From contig NZ_CP158190.1 in NCBI RefSeq assembly GCF_040250305.1, positions 103,501-167,500 of the forward strand: 64,000 nucleotides of DNA. The letters are read 5' to 3'. Below are positions 47,523 through 56,944 of this stretch, in pieces (position 1 is the first letter of the stretch; each line of letters begins with the position of its first letter). The translations under genes and the position numbers were made by a program. The notes under the pieces were generated by a model. The model worked only from the letters and a program-made list of their open reading frames with translations. It was not told the origin of the DNA and ran no database searches. Origin of the DNA: Peribacillus frigoritolerans. GTDB lineage: Bacteria > Bacillota > Bacilli > Bacillales > DSM-1321.

Positions 47523-48362
47523 ATGGTGAAGAAGCTGGTTTCTTTAAATAATATTGTTTTTAAATATGAGGGTCAGTCTCGAAACGCCTTGGATGATGTT
47601 TCTTTTGATATTCATCAGGGGGAGTGGCTTGCGATTGTCGGACATAATGGCTCTGGCAAGTCGACATTAGCGAAGTTACTGAATGGTCTTCAGTTCGCTA
47701 ACTCAGGTACCATTACGATTAATGATCAACTTTTGACAGAAGAATCCGTTTGGGATGTACGCCAGAAAATTGGCATGGTTTTTCAAAACCCAGATAATCA
47801 ATTTGTAGGCACTACAGTTCAGGATGATGTGGCTTTTGGTTTAGAAAACGCCGGTGTTTCTCAGCAGGTTATGGTGGAGCGTGTTCATGGTGCGTTAAAT
47901 AAGGTTAAAATGAATGCCTTTCTTAATCAAGAGCCGCACCATCTATCCGGCGGTCAAAAGCAAAGAGTGGCCATAGCAGGTGTAATAGCCCTGCAGCCAG
48001 ACATAATCATCTTAGATGAAGCAACCTCCATGCTTGACCCAAGAGGCCGTGAAGAAGTGCTTGAAACAGTTAGGGAATTAAAGCAGGAAAACGATATTAC
48101 TGTCATATCAATCACCCATGATCTTGAGGAAGCTGCGAAAGCTGATCGAATGATAGTCATGAACCAAGGTCGGCTATATCGTGAAGGATCGCCTCAGGAT
48201 ATTTTTGAGTTAGAGGAAGAATTGATTGCTCTTGGTCTGGATATTCCCTTTTCAGTGAAACTAACCAAGGAGTTACAAAAAAATGGTGTTCGTGTAGTTG
48301 ATGGGCATTTGACAGAGGAAGAGTTGGTGAAGGATTTATGCGAATTACACTCGATGATGTAG
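47523..48362 (+). CDS. ecfA1: ECF transporter ATPase EcfA1
   Basis: One of two ATPases powering energy-coupling-factor vitamin and metal importers. 279 residues: Walker [10 protein letters not shown] (about 39-47), Q-loop VFQNPDNQ, signature [13 protein letters not shown], Walker [13 protein letters not shown], and switch histidine in SITHD. GAGGAGGGCCAC precedes the ATG. It overlaps ecfA2 by 25 bases. The module can be shared by many S subunits; one candidate lies at 54.4 kb. Confidence 0.96.
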   Translation: MVKKLVSLNNIVFKYEGQSRNALDDVSFDIHQGEWLAIVGHNGSGKSTLAKLLNGLQFANSGTITINDQLLTEESVWDVRQKIGMVFQNPDNQFVGTTVQDDVAFGLENAGVSQQVMVERVHGALNKVKMNAFLNQEPHHLSGGQKQRVAIAGVIALQPDIIILDEATSMLDPRGREEVLETVRELKQENDITVISITHDLEEAAKADRMIVMNQGRLYREGSPQDIFELEEELIALGLDIPFSVKLTKELQKNGVRVVDGHLTEEELVKDLCELHSMM

Positions 48363-49204
48363 AATACCGCTATCAGGTGAATACTCCTTTTGAACATCTA
48401 GCCCTTCATGATGTCAATATTTCAATGGAGCCGGGAACCTATACCGCAATCATCGGGCATACAGGGTCCGGGAAATCCACGCTACTGCAGCATTTGAATG
48501 CTCTTTTAAAACCGACGAAGGGTCGGGTTTTCATTGGGGATCGGACGATTGAAGCCGGAAGAAAAGAAAAGGCTTTGCGGCCAATAAGACAAAAGGTCGG
48601 AATTGTTTTTCAGTTTCCGGAACATCAGTTATTTGATGAAACGGTTGAAAAGGATATATGTTTCGGTCCGATGAACTTTGGCGTTTCTGAAATCGATGCT
48701 AAGAAACTGGCCAGGAAAGCCATAGCGCAAGTCGGACTGAATGAGGAAGTTCTAGAAAAATCTCCATTCGACTTATCCGGCGGACAAATGCGACGGGTGG
48801 CCATCGCTGGGGTACTTGCCATGGAGCCGGAAGTATTGGTGCTTGATGAGCCTACAGCGGGTCTGGATCCGCGAGGACGCAAAGAAATCATGGATATGTT
48901 TTATGATCTGCATAAAGCAAGAGGCATTTCAACGATTCTGGTGACTCATAGCATGGAGGATGCAGCCAAGTACGCGGATGACATCATTATCATGCATAAG
49001 GGTACGGTGTTCAAAAAAGGAACCCCGCAGGAAATTTTCTCGGAGCCGGAACAATTAATGGAGCTTGGCCTGGATGTTCCTGATACGGTCCGCTTTCAGC
49101 TAAAGCTCCAGAAGGAACTTGGTGTTCGATTTGATCATCCATGTCTTAATATCGGTGATTTAGCGATAGAAATAGATAAAGCCATGAAACGGGGGAACCG
49201 CTGA
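48338..49204 (+). CDS. ecfA2: ECF transporter ATPase EcfA2
   Basis: Second ATPase of the ECF module, forming a heterodimer with EcfA1. 288 residues with Walker [10 protein letters not shown], signature [13 protein letters not shown], Walker [14 protein letters not shown], and SILVTHS-type switch (ILVTHSMED). The ATG at 48338 lies inside ecfA1 behind GGTGAAGGAT. Its TGA overlaps the ATG of ecfT by one base. Confidence 0.96.
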   Translation: MRITLDDVEYRYQVNTPFEHLALHDVNISMEPGTYTAIIGHTGSGKSTLLQHLNALLKPTKGRVFIGDRTIEAGRKEKALRPIRQKVGIVFQFPEHQLFDETVEKDICFGPMNFGVSEIDAKKLARKAIAQVGLNEEVLEKSPFDLSGGQMRRVAIAGVLAMEPEVLVLDEPTAGLDPRGRKEIMDMFYDLHKARGISTILVTHSMEDAAKYADDIIIMHKGTVFKKGTPQEIFSEPEQLMELGLDVPDTVRFQLKLQKELGVRFDHPCLNIGDLAIEIDKAMKRGNR

Positions 49205-50001
49205 TGCTGGATAAAATGATTATCGGGCGTTATGTCCCTGCAAATTCACTGATGCACAAGATGGATCCAAGGGCTAAATTGCTCCTCGTGTTCCTGTTTG
49301 TTTGTGTCGTCTTTTTGGCGAATAATGTCGTTTCTTACGGTTTGCTTGCTGTATTCACCATCCTTTTGATCATTCTTTCCAAAATACCGCTTCGTTATCT
49401 TTATAATGGGTTAAAACCGATCTTTTTCTTGATTGTATTTACATTCCTTCTCCATATATTTTTTACGAAAGAAGGGGATTTGCTTTTTGAATACGGTTGG
49501 TTTGAAATCTATGAAGGCGGTCTGATTCAAGGTTTTTTCATATCAGTAAGATTTACTTTATTAATCCTTGTTACGTCACTTTTAACTTTGACGACATCCC
49601 CGATATCCATTACAGATGGGATGGAAGAGCTGTTGGGGCCCTTGAAAAAGTGGAAGATGCCTGTACATGAACTGGCATTGATGATGTCCATTGCCCTTCG
49701 TTTCATTCCAACGCTAATGGAGGAAACGGAAAAAATCATGAAGGCTCAAACTGCAAGGGGCGTTGACTTTTCATCTGGCCCGATAAAGGACAGGGTTAAA
49801 TCGATTGTACCGCTGCTTGTTCCTTTATTTGTTAGTTCGTTCAAACGGGCTGAGGAATTGGCAACTGCCATGGAATCAAGAGGATACCGTGGCGGGGAAG
49901 GCCGCACGAAATATCGCCAATTGAACTGGAAGATGAGTGATAGTCTTTTGATGGTCTCAATCGGTGTTCTAACGGTCATGTTATTTTTATTACGTTCATA
50001 A
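49204..50001 (+). CDS. ecfT: ECF transporter transmembrane subunit EcfT
   Basis: Membrane coupling subunit joining S components to the ATPases. 265 residues with several hydrophobic spans and the two short coupling motifs typical of T proteins (TARGVDF and ESRGYRGGEG, each with Ala/Ser-Arg-Gly). Start overlaps the ecfA2 stop. truA follows by 14 bases. Confidence 0.95.
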   Translation: MLDKMIIGRYVPANSLMHKMDPRAKLLLVFLFVCVVFLANNVVSYGLLAVFTILLIILSKIPLRYLYNGLKPIFFLIVFTFLLHIFFTKEGDLLFEYGWFEIYEGGLIQGFFISVRFTLLILVTSLLTLTTSPISITDGMEELLGPLKKWKMPVHELALMMSIALRFIPTLMEETEKIMKAQTARGVDFSSGPIKDRVKSIVPLLVPLFVSSFKRAEELATAMESRGYRGGEGRTKYRQLNWKMSDSLLMVSIGVLTVMLFLLRS

Positions 50002-50015
50002 TAAGGAAGAGAACT

Positions 50016-50756
50016 ATGCCAAAATATAAATGTGTGATTGCTTATGACGGCACGGATTTTGCTGGTTATCAGGTGCAGCCTGAGAAGCGCACCATACAAA
50101 GTGAATTCGAGGCAGTCTTGGCCCAAATGCATAAAGGCACAATTATAAAAGTGACTGCTTCAGGCAGGACAGATTCAGGGGTCCATGCAAAGGGGCAGGT
50201 GCTTCACTTTGAATCGCCCCTTACATTCCCTACGGAAAATTGGGTAAAGGCGTTCAGCGCCCTCCTTCCGACCGATATCATCGTTCTGGAAGTCGACATC
50301 GTGCCTGACGATTTTCATGCAAGGTTCCATACGACTGGGAAAGAGTACCGGTATATCATAGCCCGCTCGAAACTGCGGGATCCGTTCCAGCGAAATTACT
50401 CTTATCATTATCCCTACCCATTAGATGGGGAGGCGATGAAGGAAGCAATCTCCTACTTGATCGGGACACATGACTTTACAAGTTTTTGTTCGGCTAAAAC
50501 GGAAGTGGTCGATAAAGTTCGAACGATACAAGTGATGGATTTTGAAGAGAGCGATGGTTTCATGATTTTCCGCTTCGTTGGCGAAGGTTTTTTGTATAAC
50601 ATGGTGCGTATCTTGGTTGGGACGCTCCTGGATGTCGGCAGCGGCAAGATGTCACCCCATGATATGAGCGGGATTTTGACCAAAAAGGACCGCAGTTTTG
50701 CAGGGAAAACAGCACCAGCCCAAGGCTTATATTTATGGAAAGTTTTTTACAAATAA
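50016..50756 (+). CDS. truA: tRNA pseudouridine synthase A
   Basis: Makes pseudouridine at positions 38-40 of tRNA anticodon arms. 246 residues with the catalytic aspartate in ASGRTDSGVHAKGQ (about residue 55). AAGGAAGAGAACT precedes the ATG. Order ecfT-truA-rplM is as in B. subtilis. Confidence 0.96.
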   Translation: MPKYKCVIAYDGTDFAGYQVQPEKRTIQSEFEAVLAQMHKGTIIKVTASGRTDSGVHAKGQVLHFESPLTFPTENWVKAFSALLPTDIIVLEVDIVPDDFHARFHTTGKEYRYIIARSKLRDPFQRNYSYHYPYPLDGEAMKEAISYLIGTHDFTSFCSAKTEVVDKVRTIQVMDFEESDGFMIFRFVGEGFLYNMVRILVGTLLDVGSGKMSPHDMSGILTKKDRSFAGKTAPAQGLYLWKVFYK

Positions 50757-50898
50757 AATTATTTTCGAAGTGATACCAGTTTTTTTACAACTGGGAAACG
50801 AGATGAACTCAGTAATGGAGCGGTTTGACGCTACACTGAACTTTTCATGGAGTTGCAGAGAGTGTTTTATAGACAACTTATCCTAGTGTAACATTCCC

Positions 50899-50927
50899 TT
50901 GACAATGAATCTGGGAGAAGTTAATAT
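50899..50927 (+). promoter_or_regulatory. Sigma-A promoter for rplM-rpsI
   Basis: Perfect TTGACA (50899-50904) and TAATAT (50922-50927), spacer 17. An alternative TATAAT at 50925-50930 would need a 20-base spacer. Confidence 0.65.
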
Positions 50928-50935
50928 AATATGGT

Positions 50936-51010
50936 ATGTATTTTAATCCCACGATAAGCCCCGGAAGTTTATTGTGATTGAAAATAAATATAAAAAATTA
51001 AAAAGTTTTT
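50936..51010 (+). promoter_or_regulatory. L13 ribosomal protein leader
   Basis: The leader contains a short hairpin in which CCACGATAA and TTTATTGTG pair around GCCCCGGAAG (about 50949-50975). Its position before rplM and this sequence fit the known L13 leader of Bacilli. Boundaries are approximate. Confidence 0.65.
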
Positions 51011-51023
51011 TAGGAGGTTAACC

Positions 51024-51461
51024 ATGCGTACGACATTTATGGCGAAAGCTAATGAAGTAGAACGTAAATGGTATGTGATTGACGCTGAAGGCAAAACTTT
51101 GGGTCGCCTTTCTACTGAAGTAGCATCCATCTTACGTGGTAAACATAAACCAACTTTTACACCGAACATTGACACTGGTGATCATGTAATTCTAATCAAT
51201 GTTGAAAAAATCCACTTGACTGGTAAAAAATTGACTGACAAAATTTATTACCGTCACACTATGCATCCAGGCGGTCTTAAAACTAGAACTGCTCTTGAAA
51301 TGCGTACAAACTACCCTGAGAGAATGCTTGAACTTGCTATCAAAGGTATGCTTCCAAAGAATTCTCTTGGTCGTCAAATCTACAAAAAATTACACGTATA
51401 CGCTGGAGCTGAGCACCCACACGCTGCTCAACAACCAGAAGTATACGAATTACGCGGATAA
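51024..51461 (+). CDS. rplM: 50S ribosomal protein L13
   Basis: Early-assembly 50S protein, 145 residues ([20 protein letters not shown]), with the signature around [34 protein letters not shown] precedes the ATG. Likely self-regulated through the leader upstream. Confidence 0.97.
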   Translation: MRTTFMAKANEVERKWYVIDAEGKTLGRLSTEVASILRGKHKPTFTPNIDTGDHVILINVEKIHLTGKKLTDKIYYRHTMHPGGLKTRTALEMRTNYPERMLELAIKGMLPKNSLGRQIYKKLHVYAGAEHPHAAQQPEVYELRG

Positions 51462-51481
51462 TTACTAAGGAGGTTACTATC

Positions 51482-51874
51482 TTGGCACAAGTTCAATATT
51501 ATGGTACTGGTCGCCGTAAGAGCTCAGTAGCTCGTGTACGTTTAGTACCAGGCGAAGGTCGCATCGTTATTAACGGTCGTGACATCAATGAATATATTCC
51601 TTTCGCAGCATTACGTGAAGTTGTAAACCAACCACTAGTTGCAACAGAAACTACTGGAAATTACGACGTTCTAGTAAACGTTAGCGGTGGTGGATACACT
51701 GGTCAAGCTGGAGCAATCCGTCACGGTATCGCTCGTGCATTGCTTCAAGTTGATCCAGAATACCGTCCATCTCTTAAAACTGCTGGTTTACTAACTCGTG
51801 ACCCACGTATGAAAGAGCGTAAAAAATACGGTCTTAAAGGCGCACGTCGTGCACCTCAGTTCTCAAAACGTTAA
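51482..51874 (+). CDS. rpsI: 30S ribosomal protein S9
   Basis: Its C-terminal tail touches P-site tRNA. 130 residues with a TTG start ([19 protein letters not shown]) behind AAGGAGGTTACTATC. The tail [11 protein letters not shown] is intact. Last gene before the accessory island. Confidence 0.97.
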   Translation: MAQVQYYGTGRRKSSVARVRLVPGEGRIVINGRDINEYIPFAALREVVNQPLVATETTGNYDVLVNVSGGGYTGQAGAIRHGIARALLQVDPEYRPSLKTAGLLTRDPRMKERKKYGLKGARRAPQFSKR

Positions 51875-51889
51875 TTCCATTACCGTTTC

Positions 51890-51926
51890 AAAGACTCTCA
51901 ACCATTTTGGTTGGGAGTCTTTTTTA
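51890..51926 (+). terminator. Terminator after rpsI
   Basis: AAGACTCTCAACC and GGTTGGGAGTCTT pair around ATTTT, followed by T. Confidence 0.92.
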
Positions 51927-51956
51927 TGCCCGGAAAATGTGTGTAACTGAAATATT

Positions 51957-51994
51957 AAAAAGCATATCCGGGATCTCCCGGATATGCTTTATTT
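51957..51994. terminator. Bidirectional terminator between rpsI and the MFS gene
   Basis: AGCATATCCGGG (51961-51972) pairs perfectly with CCCGGATATGCT (51977-51988); runs of A and T flank it, so on the minus strand it would end the transporter transcript. Confidence 0.88.
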
Positions 51995-52014
51995 TAAATA
52001 CTCATTTAATAATT

Positions 52015-53463
52015 TTAGTTATGAGATTCACCTTGGCTTTTTTTGATTGCGGCTTTTCCCGGCATGAAGCATGCAAAAATTAACGCCACAAAAGATAAGA
52101 CTAACATGAAAACATAGGCATCACTTGAGCCAAAAATGGAGGCTAATGCCTCTAGTTGTATAGCTGTAATGTTTTCATTTTGCATTGATAGCTCAGAAGC
52201 ATGTGAAGTTGCCTGCATTGTATATACTGTGATGACAACTGCTGTTCCGATGGCACCTGACAATTGGCGAATGGTATTATTTACAGCTGAACCATGGGAA
52301 CCCAATTCTCTTGGTAAAGCATTCAACCCTGCTGTATTTAATGGCATGGTAATGAAGCTCAAGCCAATTCGTAATATTATGGTACGAACCATTATATAGC
52401 TATAGGTTGTGGATTCGCTTATATCTATGACTCCCCACATCGACACAATGATAAATACCAAACCTGTAATAAAGAGTGGTTTAGCACCATATTTATCAAA
52501 CATTTTACCTGTGACAGGGGATAAGAAGGCATTAATCACAGCTCCGGGTAATAGCAGTAAACCTGCTTCAAATGCTGTAAAACCTCGTCCATTCTGCAAG
52601 TAGATTGGTAAAAGAATTAAATCCGCATACATGATCATCGTAATTAGTACATTGATGAAGGATGTAAGCGTGAAAACTTTATACTTGAATACAGATAAAT
52701 TTAATAGTGGATCGCTGGATTTCATTTGTCGTATACAGAATAGAGTCGACACGATCATTCCGACGAGTATTGCAGTGATGACAACGGGATCATTCCATCC
52801 CTTGCTTCCTGCGCTACTAAATCCAAATAATATACAGCCAAAACCAATCGTCGATAAAATGACACTTGTGATATCTAATTTTGCTTTTGTTGTCTCTGCA
52901 ACATTCATTAAATATTTGAACGCTAGAACGATGACGATTATTAAGAATGGGATTAACCCAATGAATAGCCATCTCCATGAAACATATTCAATGATAAAAC
53001 CAGATAATGTAGGGGCTATGGCCGGAGCAAAAATTATCGCAAAGCCGATTGTCCCCATAATGCTTCCACGCTTTTCGCTAGGATATAAATATAAAATAAC
53101 CGTCATCATTAGAGGTATAATAATCCCGGCACCAATTGCTTGTATCATTCTGCCCGTTAACAGCACGCCAAAATTCCCCGCCCATGCACAAAGTACAGAT
53201 CCGATTAACAAAAAGAACATCGAGCTAATAAAAAGCTGCCTTGTTGTAAACCGTTTCATTAAAAAGGCAGTGATGGGCACTAAAACACCGTTCACTAGCA
53301 TAAAACCTGTTGATAACCATTGTACAGTTGCAGCCGTTACATGAAATACGTCCATTAAACCACTCAATGCAACATTTAATAAAGTTTGATTTAATGTTGA
53401 TAAAAAACACCCGGCAATCAGTACAATTAATAAAACTTTTTTATTTCTTTCAGTTATGTCCAT
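52015..53463 (-). CDS. MFS multidrug exporter, DHA2 (EmrB/QacA-like) family
   Basis: 482 residues with about 14 hydrophobic spans, the count typical of drug:proton antiporters of the DHA2 family. Family marks are the first span with LNQTLLNVALSGLMD, the motif-A-like loop between spans 2 and 3 (MKRFTTRQLF), the GRMIQAIGAGIIIPL segment of motif C type, and the WRWLFIGLIP stretch in span 6. Substrate cannot be told from sequence. GAAGGGG lies eight bases before the ATG on the minus strand. It is transcribed away from a TetR gene with palindromes in the shared upstream region, so TetR repression with release by the substrate is likely. Confidence 0.88.
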   Translation of the reverse strand: MDITERNKKVLLIVLIAGCFLSTLNQTLLNVALSGLMDVFHVTAATVQWLSTGFMLVNGVLVPITAFLMKRFTTRQLFISSMFFLLIGSVLCAWAGNFGVLLTGRMIQAIGAGIIIPLMMTVILYLYPSEKRGSIMGTIGFAIIFAPAIAPTLSGFIIEYVSWRWLFIGLIPFLIIVIVLAFKYLMNVAETTKAKLDITSVILSTIGFGCILFGFSSAGSKGWNDPVVITAILVGMIVSTLFCIRQMKSSDPLLNLSVFKYKVFTLTSFINVLITMIMYADLILLPIYLQNGRGFTAFEAGLLLLPGAVINAFLSPVTGKMFDKYGAKPLFITGLVFIIVSMWGVIDISESTTYSYIMVRTIILRIGLSFITMPLNTAGLNALPRELGSHGSAVNNTIRQLSGAIGTAVVITVYTMQATSHASELSMQNENITAIQLEALASIFGSSDAYVFMLVLSFVALIFACFMPGKAAIKKSQGESHN

Positions 53464-53492
53464 TCGTAAACCCCTTCATTTTTGACTTGCTT

Positions 53493-53511
53493 TATCAACA
53501 CCGTGTCGATA
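53493..53511. promoter_or_regulatory. Palindrome, probable TetR operator for the exporter
   Basis: TATCAACAC (53493-53501), central C, GTGTCGATA (53503-53511): a 19-bp dyad with one mismatched pair, 30-48 bases upstream of the exporter start. Confidence 0.6.
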
Positions 53512-53520
53512 AAATCGATA

Positions 53521-53570
53521 GTAACAAAAATATATGTTACTTACCATGAACAGTTTTCTTGAAAATGTTC
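53521..53570. promoter_or_regulatory. Further inverted repeats in the exporter-tetR divergent region
   Basis: GTAACA (53521-53526) and TGTTAC (53535-53540) form a dyad with an eight-base centre. GAACAGTTTTC and GAAAATGTTC (53548-53570) form a second, with one bulged base. Several dyads in 80 bases suggest a control region serving both genes. Confidence 0.45.
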
Positions 53571-53633
53571 ACTAATCGACATAGAAATATATGCTGTTGA
53601 GAAAGTTAAAGAAAATCTATAAAGGAGATTAAA

Positions 53634-54182
53634 ATGTCTATACCTAAAAAAGAAGATCCTCGTACAATTCGGTCAAGGGAAATGTTTGAAAACGCTGTCA
53701 TTGCTCTCTTATGCGAGGACCCCATAATATCAAATTTAACAGTTCAGAAAATTGCAGCCAAAGCAGGGTTGAATCGGACAACATTTTACTTACATTATCA
53801 GGATATTCAAGATTTACTAACGCAAATCACCGATGAGATTTTAAATGAGCTTTCCAATAAAATTTTTGCCTTAATACATGCAAAAGATTTATCAGAAAAA
53901 CAACAGCTAACACAATTACTTGATTATTTATATATCCATCGGAACTATTTACTTATTTTATTTAAAACGAATCAGTTTGAGGACCAGTTGTTTTCATTAT
54001 TAAAGCAATTAGTAGAAATAAGAAGGAAGAATACCAAGGAGAATTTACCTGCTGATTATGTTGACATTGACATTAAAACAGCCTCATTGGTAGGCATTAT
54101 AATATGGTGGATAAGAAAGGGGCTTCATTTTAGTTCAGATTATATTGCCAATCAAATTTATTTAATGTACAGGGTGCAATGA
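53634..54182 (+). CDS. TetR/AcrR-family transcriptional regulator
   Basis: 182 residues. The N-terminal helix-turn-helix reads VQKIAAKAGLNRTTFYLHYQDIQDLL (about residues 38-63), clear for the family; the C-terminal ligand domain is variable, as usual. AAAGGAGATTAAA precedes the ATG. Divergent from the MFS exporter, which it probably represses, along with itself. Ligand unknown. Confidence 0.9.
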   Translation: MSIPKKEDPRTIRSREMFENAVIALLCEDPIISNLTVQKIAAKAGLNRTTFYLHYQDIQDLLTQITDEILNELSNKIFALIHAKDLSEKQQLTQLLDYLYIHRNYLLILFKTNQFEDQLFSLLKQLVEIRRKNTKENLPADYVDIDIKTASLVGIIIWWIRKGLHFSSDYIANQIYLMYRVQ

Positions 54183-54388
54183 TGTTGGGGTTGTTTTTTT
54201 AGGAAAAAGATTTGTCCCATTTTCAGCATCAGATCCAAGTGAAACGCCGCGGTGACGTTGGTGACAGGTGTGTTCCATTTGTTTACACATGAGTTTACTT
54301 ATGTAATACAGAATTTTTTGTAAAATCCATATTTATTAAGTTCCTGTTTAGGAGTATGATAATACTTAAAAAAGAAAGAGGACTTCAT
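54183..54388 (+). other. Spacer before the ECF S component, no riboswitch recognised
   Basis: About 200 bases without a convincing ORF. A possible weak promoter (TTTACA, 16 bases, TAATAC near 54290-54310) can be drawn. I looked for preQ1, TPP, FMN and cobalamin-type cores, which often precede ECF S genes, and saw none. Confidence 0.35.
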
Positions 54389-54919
54389 ATGAATTCAACA
54401 TACTCACCGATTGAAACAACTAAAACAAAAGCCTTGGTCATCAATGCGCTATTCATTGCATTAACCCTTGTAGCGACAATGTTCATCAACATCAAGCTCC
54501 CAATAATGGGTAACGGCGGCCTGATCCATCTGGGTAACGTTCCGCTTTTTATAGCAGCTTTGGTTTATGGCAAAAAAACAGGGGCGATAGCAGGCGCCTT
54601 CGGAATGGCCTTCTTCGATCTTTTTTCCGGTTGGGCAGCATGGGCACCGTTTACATTCATCATCGTAGGAGCAATGGGCTTTCTAGCCGGCCTTATATCC
54701 GAAAAGGTACCGGGTAAAAGGGAACTTGTTTACACTATGGCCGTTGCCGTTGCTTTGATTATTAAAATCGTCGGCTACTATTTTGTCGAAGTTATTCTTT
54801 ATGGTAACTGGATACAGCCATTTGGCTCCATCCCCGGAAACGTAATGCAGGTCGTAATAGCCGGTATAATTGTAGTGCCGCTTGCTGGCCGATTAAAGAA
54901 GAGAGCTGGACAGGTATAA
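54389..54919 (+). CDS. ECF transporter substrate-binding (S) subunit
   Basis: 176 residues with about five to six hydrophobic spans, starting MNSTYSPIETTKTKALVINA. The segment LPIMGNGGLIHLGNVPLFIAALVYG with following GAIAGAFGMAFFDLFSG fits the S-component family of ECF importers (Pfam family that includes riboflavin- and hydroxymethylpyrimidine-type members). It would be energised by the EcfA1-A2-T module at 47.5-50.0 kb. The ATG at 54389 follows AAGAGG; an in-frame start at 54356 is less likely. The substrate cannot be told from sequence alone. Confidence 0.85.
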   Translation: MNSTYSPIETTKTKALVINALFIALTLVATMFINIKLPIMGNGGLIHLGNVPLFIAALVYGKKTGAIAGAFGMAFFDLFSGWAAWAPFTFIIVGAMGFLAGLISEKVPGKRELVYTMAVAVALIIKIVGYYFVEVILYGNWIQPFGSIPGNVMQVVIAGIIVVPLAGRLKKRAGQV

Positions 54920-55064
54920 AGGGAACAAATTCAGGAAACCATTTCAAACATTGCGTTGGGCATGGAAAATTGAACTGCGCTCTTAATTTCGAACAGTTAA
55001 AAGAAATGTTGCCAAGTAAGCGGGTAATTAAATGACTATATTATAAAATCATATATAATGTGAG

Positions 55065-55096
55065 AAAAGGACATCCATGTAAATGGATGTCCTTTT
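55065..55096. terminator. Bidirectional terminator after the glycosyltransferase
   Basis: AAAAGGACATCCAT (55065-55078) pairs perfectly with ATGGATGTCCTTTT (55083-55096) around GTAA. It serves the minus-strand glycosyltransferase and possibly the S-component gene. Confidence 0.88.
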
Positions 55097-55100
55097 TATC

Positions 55101-56630
55101 TTAATTGATCTTAAAGCCAAGATTAGAGTTAATCGTTGAGTAAAAGTTAAATGTCCTTTTGTTAAAAACGACTTGTTCCTTTTTGGAAATGTACAGTTTT
55201 TGATAATCATTATACCGTACGAATACTTCATAGCTTGATGAGTTCAGCTGATTGAGTGACTCTAAATCAAATTTAGCTGTCGCCCGTCCGCTTTCATTGA
55301 CCTCCAAGGGGAAAATATACTCCTGCGTTATATTTTTACGGTCTCTAAGGACGATATGTTGTACCTCATGTACATAATCACCATATATATCGAGTGTTAA
55401 TGTATAACTATCTTGAATGAAAGATCCGCTATGGAAGATCGCCAGCATTGGTACACGGATATGTTTGTTTTTCTCACTTGAAAGTGGGCCACTCATATAT
55501 GGTAAATTATTGAGAATCACATAATTTTTTATCTTTTCTTTTTTGTCCCATTTATATAATTTCTTTATATCATCATAATGGCCCTTAAGGAAAAGATCAT
55601 AGGCAACCTTATTGATCGGATGGAAAAAGGATTCTGATATATCATAGTTCAAATCTTTGGTTGTATCGATGACCTCCTGGAATTTATTAAAGTATTCTTC
55701 ATTATTTTCGCTTTTTAAGAAATGATATCGATTGAATAACCTTGTAATTGAATCAAATTCATAAAGCCTGTTTAAGATCATTTTTTCCTTCTCTGTATCC
55801 AGCTTTTTACTCTTTACATATTTGATCACTTTAATATTAGTATCCATTTTTTCCATGACATCAGTCTGTTTTGTTAAAGAAGCGTCATTGTCATCCAATC
55901 GGTTTAAATAATAGATGACTTGGGTTGTTGTAGAAATCGACTTACAATGTATAAGTACGTCAATAAAGAACTGCTTGTCCTCTGCAAATTTCATCTCAGG
56001 GTACTCAATATTATATTCTTTAAGCAATTTGAGCTTCATCATCCTTGCCCTTGGACCCAAGTGGTGAAAAATATGTGGAATGGAGAAAGGAGATACATTT
56101 CTCCTTTCTAAGCATGATTCATATTCGCCGACTATTTTCTTGCCCTTTGATCCCACTTCTATTGTTTTTCCGACTATATAATCATCATTGCTGCGCTTTA
56201 TTATGGAATATAACGATTTCAAACCTTCCTTATCCAACCAATCATCGGCATCCAAAAAAGTTATATAATCGGATTTTGCCAACTTTATCCCAAGGTTGCG
56301 AGGCTGGGCTGGTGTCCCCGTATTATTTTTTAAAAAAACAACAATGATATTTTTATATGCTTCGGCGTATTCCAGCAAAATTTCACGGGAAGAATCAGTA
56401 GATCCGTCGTCGACGAGTATATATTCGATATTTTTAAAACCAATAGTTTGATTAATGACTGAATCTATGGTTTTTCTTAAAAACTTTTCTGCATTATATA
56501 CGGGAGAAACAACTGTTACTTTACTTTTTTTAAAGATAGAGCTTTTATTTTTTATATAATATCCTTCTTCGTTATAAGTAATATTATTTTCAATTTCAAA
56601 GGATATTCTCTTATCCAATTGATCAGACAT
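55101..56630 (-). CDS. Family 2 glycosyltransferase with C-terminal beta-rich domain
   Basis: 509 residues. Residues 1 to about 230 form a GT-A glycosyltransferase: VTVVSPVYNAEKFLRKTIDS, the nucleotide-binding VDDGSTDSS, the metal-binding DADDW and the later AEDKQFF catalytic segment. A helical linker follows, then a C-terminal part rich in beta-type sequence (about 400-509). This domain plan is like the teichoic-acid decorating enzymes TarS/GgaA, which is inference. The start at 56630 is chosen since GGAG lies eight bases upstream; an in-frame GTG at 56639 is less likely. The gene is visibly AT-rich and isolated, which fits acquisition by transfer. Confidence 0.8.
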   Translation of the reverse strand: MSDQLDKRISFEIENNITYNEEGYYIKNKSSIFKKSKVTVVSPVYNAEKFLRKTIDSVINQTIGFKNIEYILVDDGSTDSSREILLEYAEAYKNIIVVFLKNNTGTPAQPRNLGIKLAKSDYITFLDADDWLDKEGLKSLYSIIKRSNDDYIVGKTIEVGSKGKKIVGEYESCLERRNVSPFSIPHIFHHLGPRARMMKLKLLKEYNIEYPEMKFAEDKQFFIDVLIHCKSISTTTQVIYYLNRLDDNDASLTKQTDVMEKMDTNIKVIKYVKSKKLDTEKEKMILNRLYEFDSITRLFNRYHFLKSENNEEYFNKFQEVIDTTKDLNYDISESFFHPINKVAYDLFLKGHYDDIKKLYKWDKKEKIKNYVILNNLPYMSGPLSSEKNKHIRVPMLAIFHSGSFIQDSYTLTLDIYGDYVHEVQHIVLRDRKNITQEYIFPLEVNESGRATAKFDLESLNQLNSSSYEVFVRYNDYQKLYISKKEQVVFNKRTFNFYSTINSNLGFKIN

Positions 56631-56944
56631 GTAGTTCACTCCATTTATTTTATAAGTTAAAAGATAGGGAAAATGACAGATTGAAATGATGAATCAAGGT
56701 GCTATAATAATTGTACTACTAATTCGATATTGATTTACAATATTTTCAAAAATAAATTTATTAGTTAGTCATTTGCTGTCGATTTTTTAGAACCTTATAA
56801 TTAATAACATCTAGATTCAATCTGCTCCTGTTAGTAGTGGAGTTTCTTGTTTACCTAACTCTTCCGGAATTATAACAAATTTTAATTCGCATAATGAAAG
56901 AATTTTACTTCCTGATTAACGAAAACACATATGGAAATGAATCC

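Noticed and set aside
52631..53344. 237-codon plus-strand frame opposite the MFS gene
   Set aside because: The minus-strand transporter has clear motifs, membrane pattern and a ribosome-binding site; this frame has none.
54183..54388. Possible riboswitch upstream of the ECF S component
   Set aside because: None of the preQ1, TPP, FMN or cobalamin core sequences could be found by eye.
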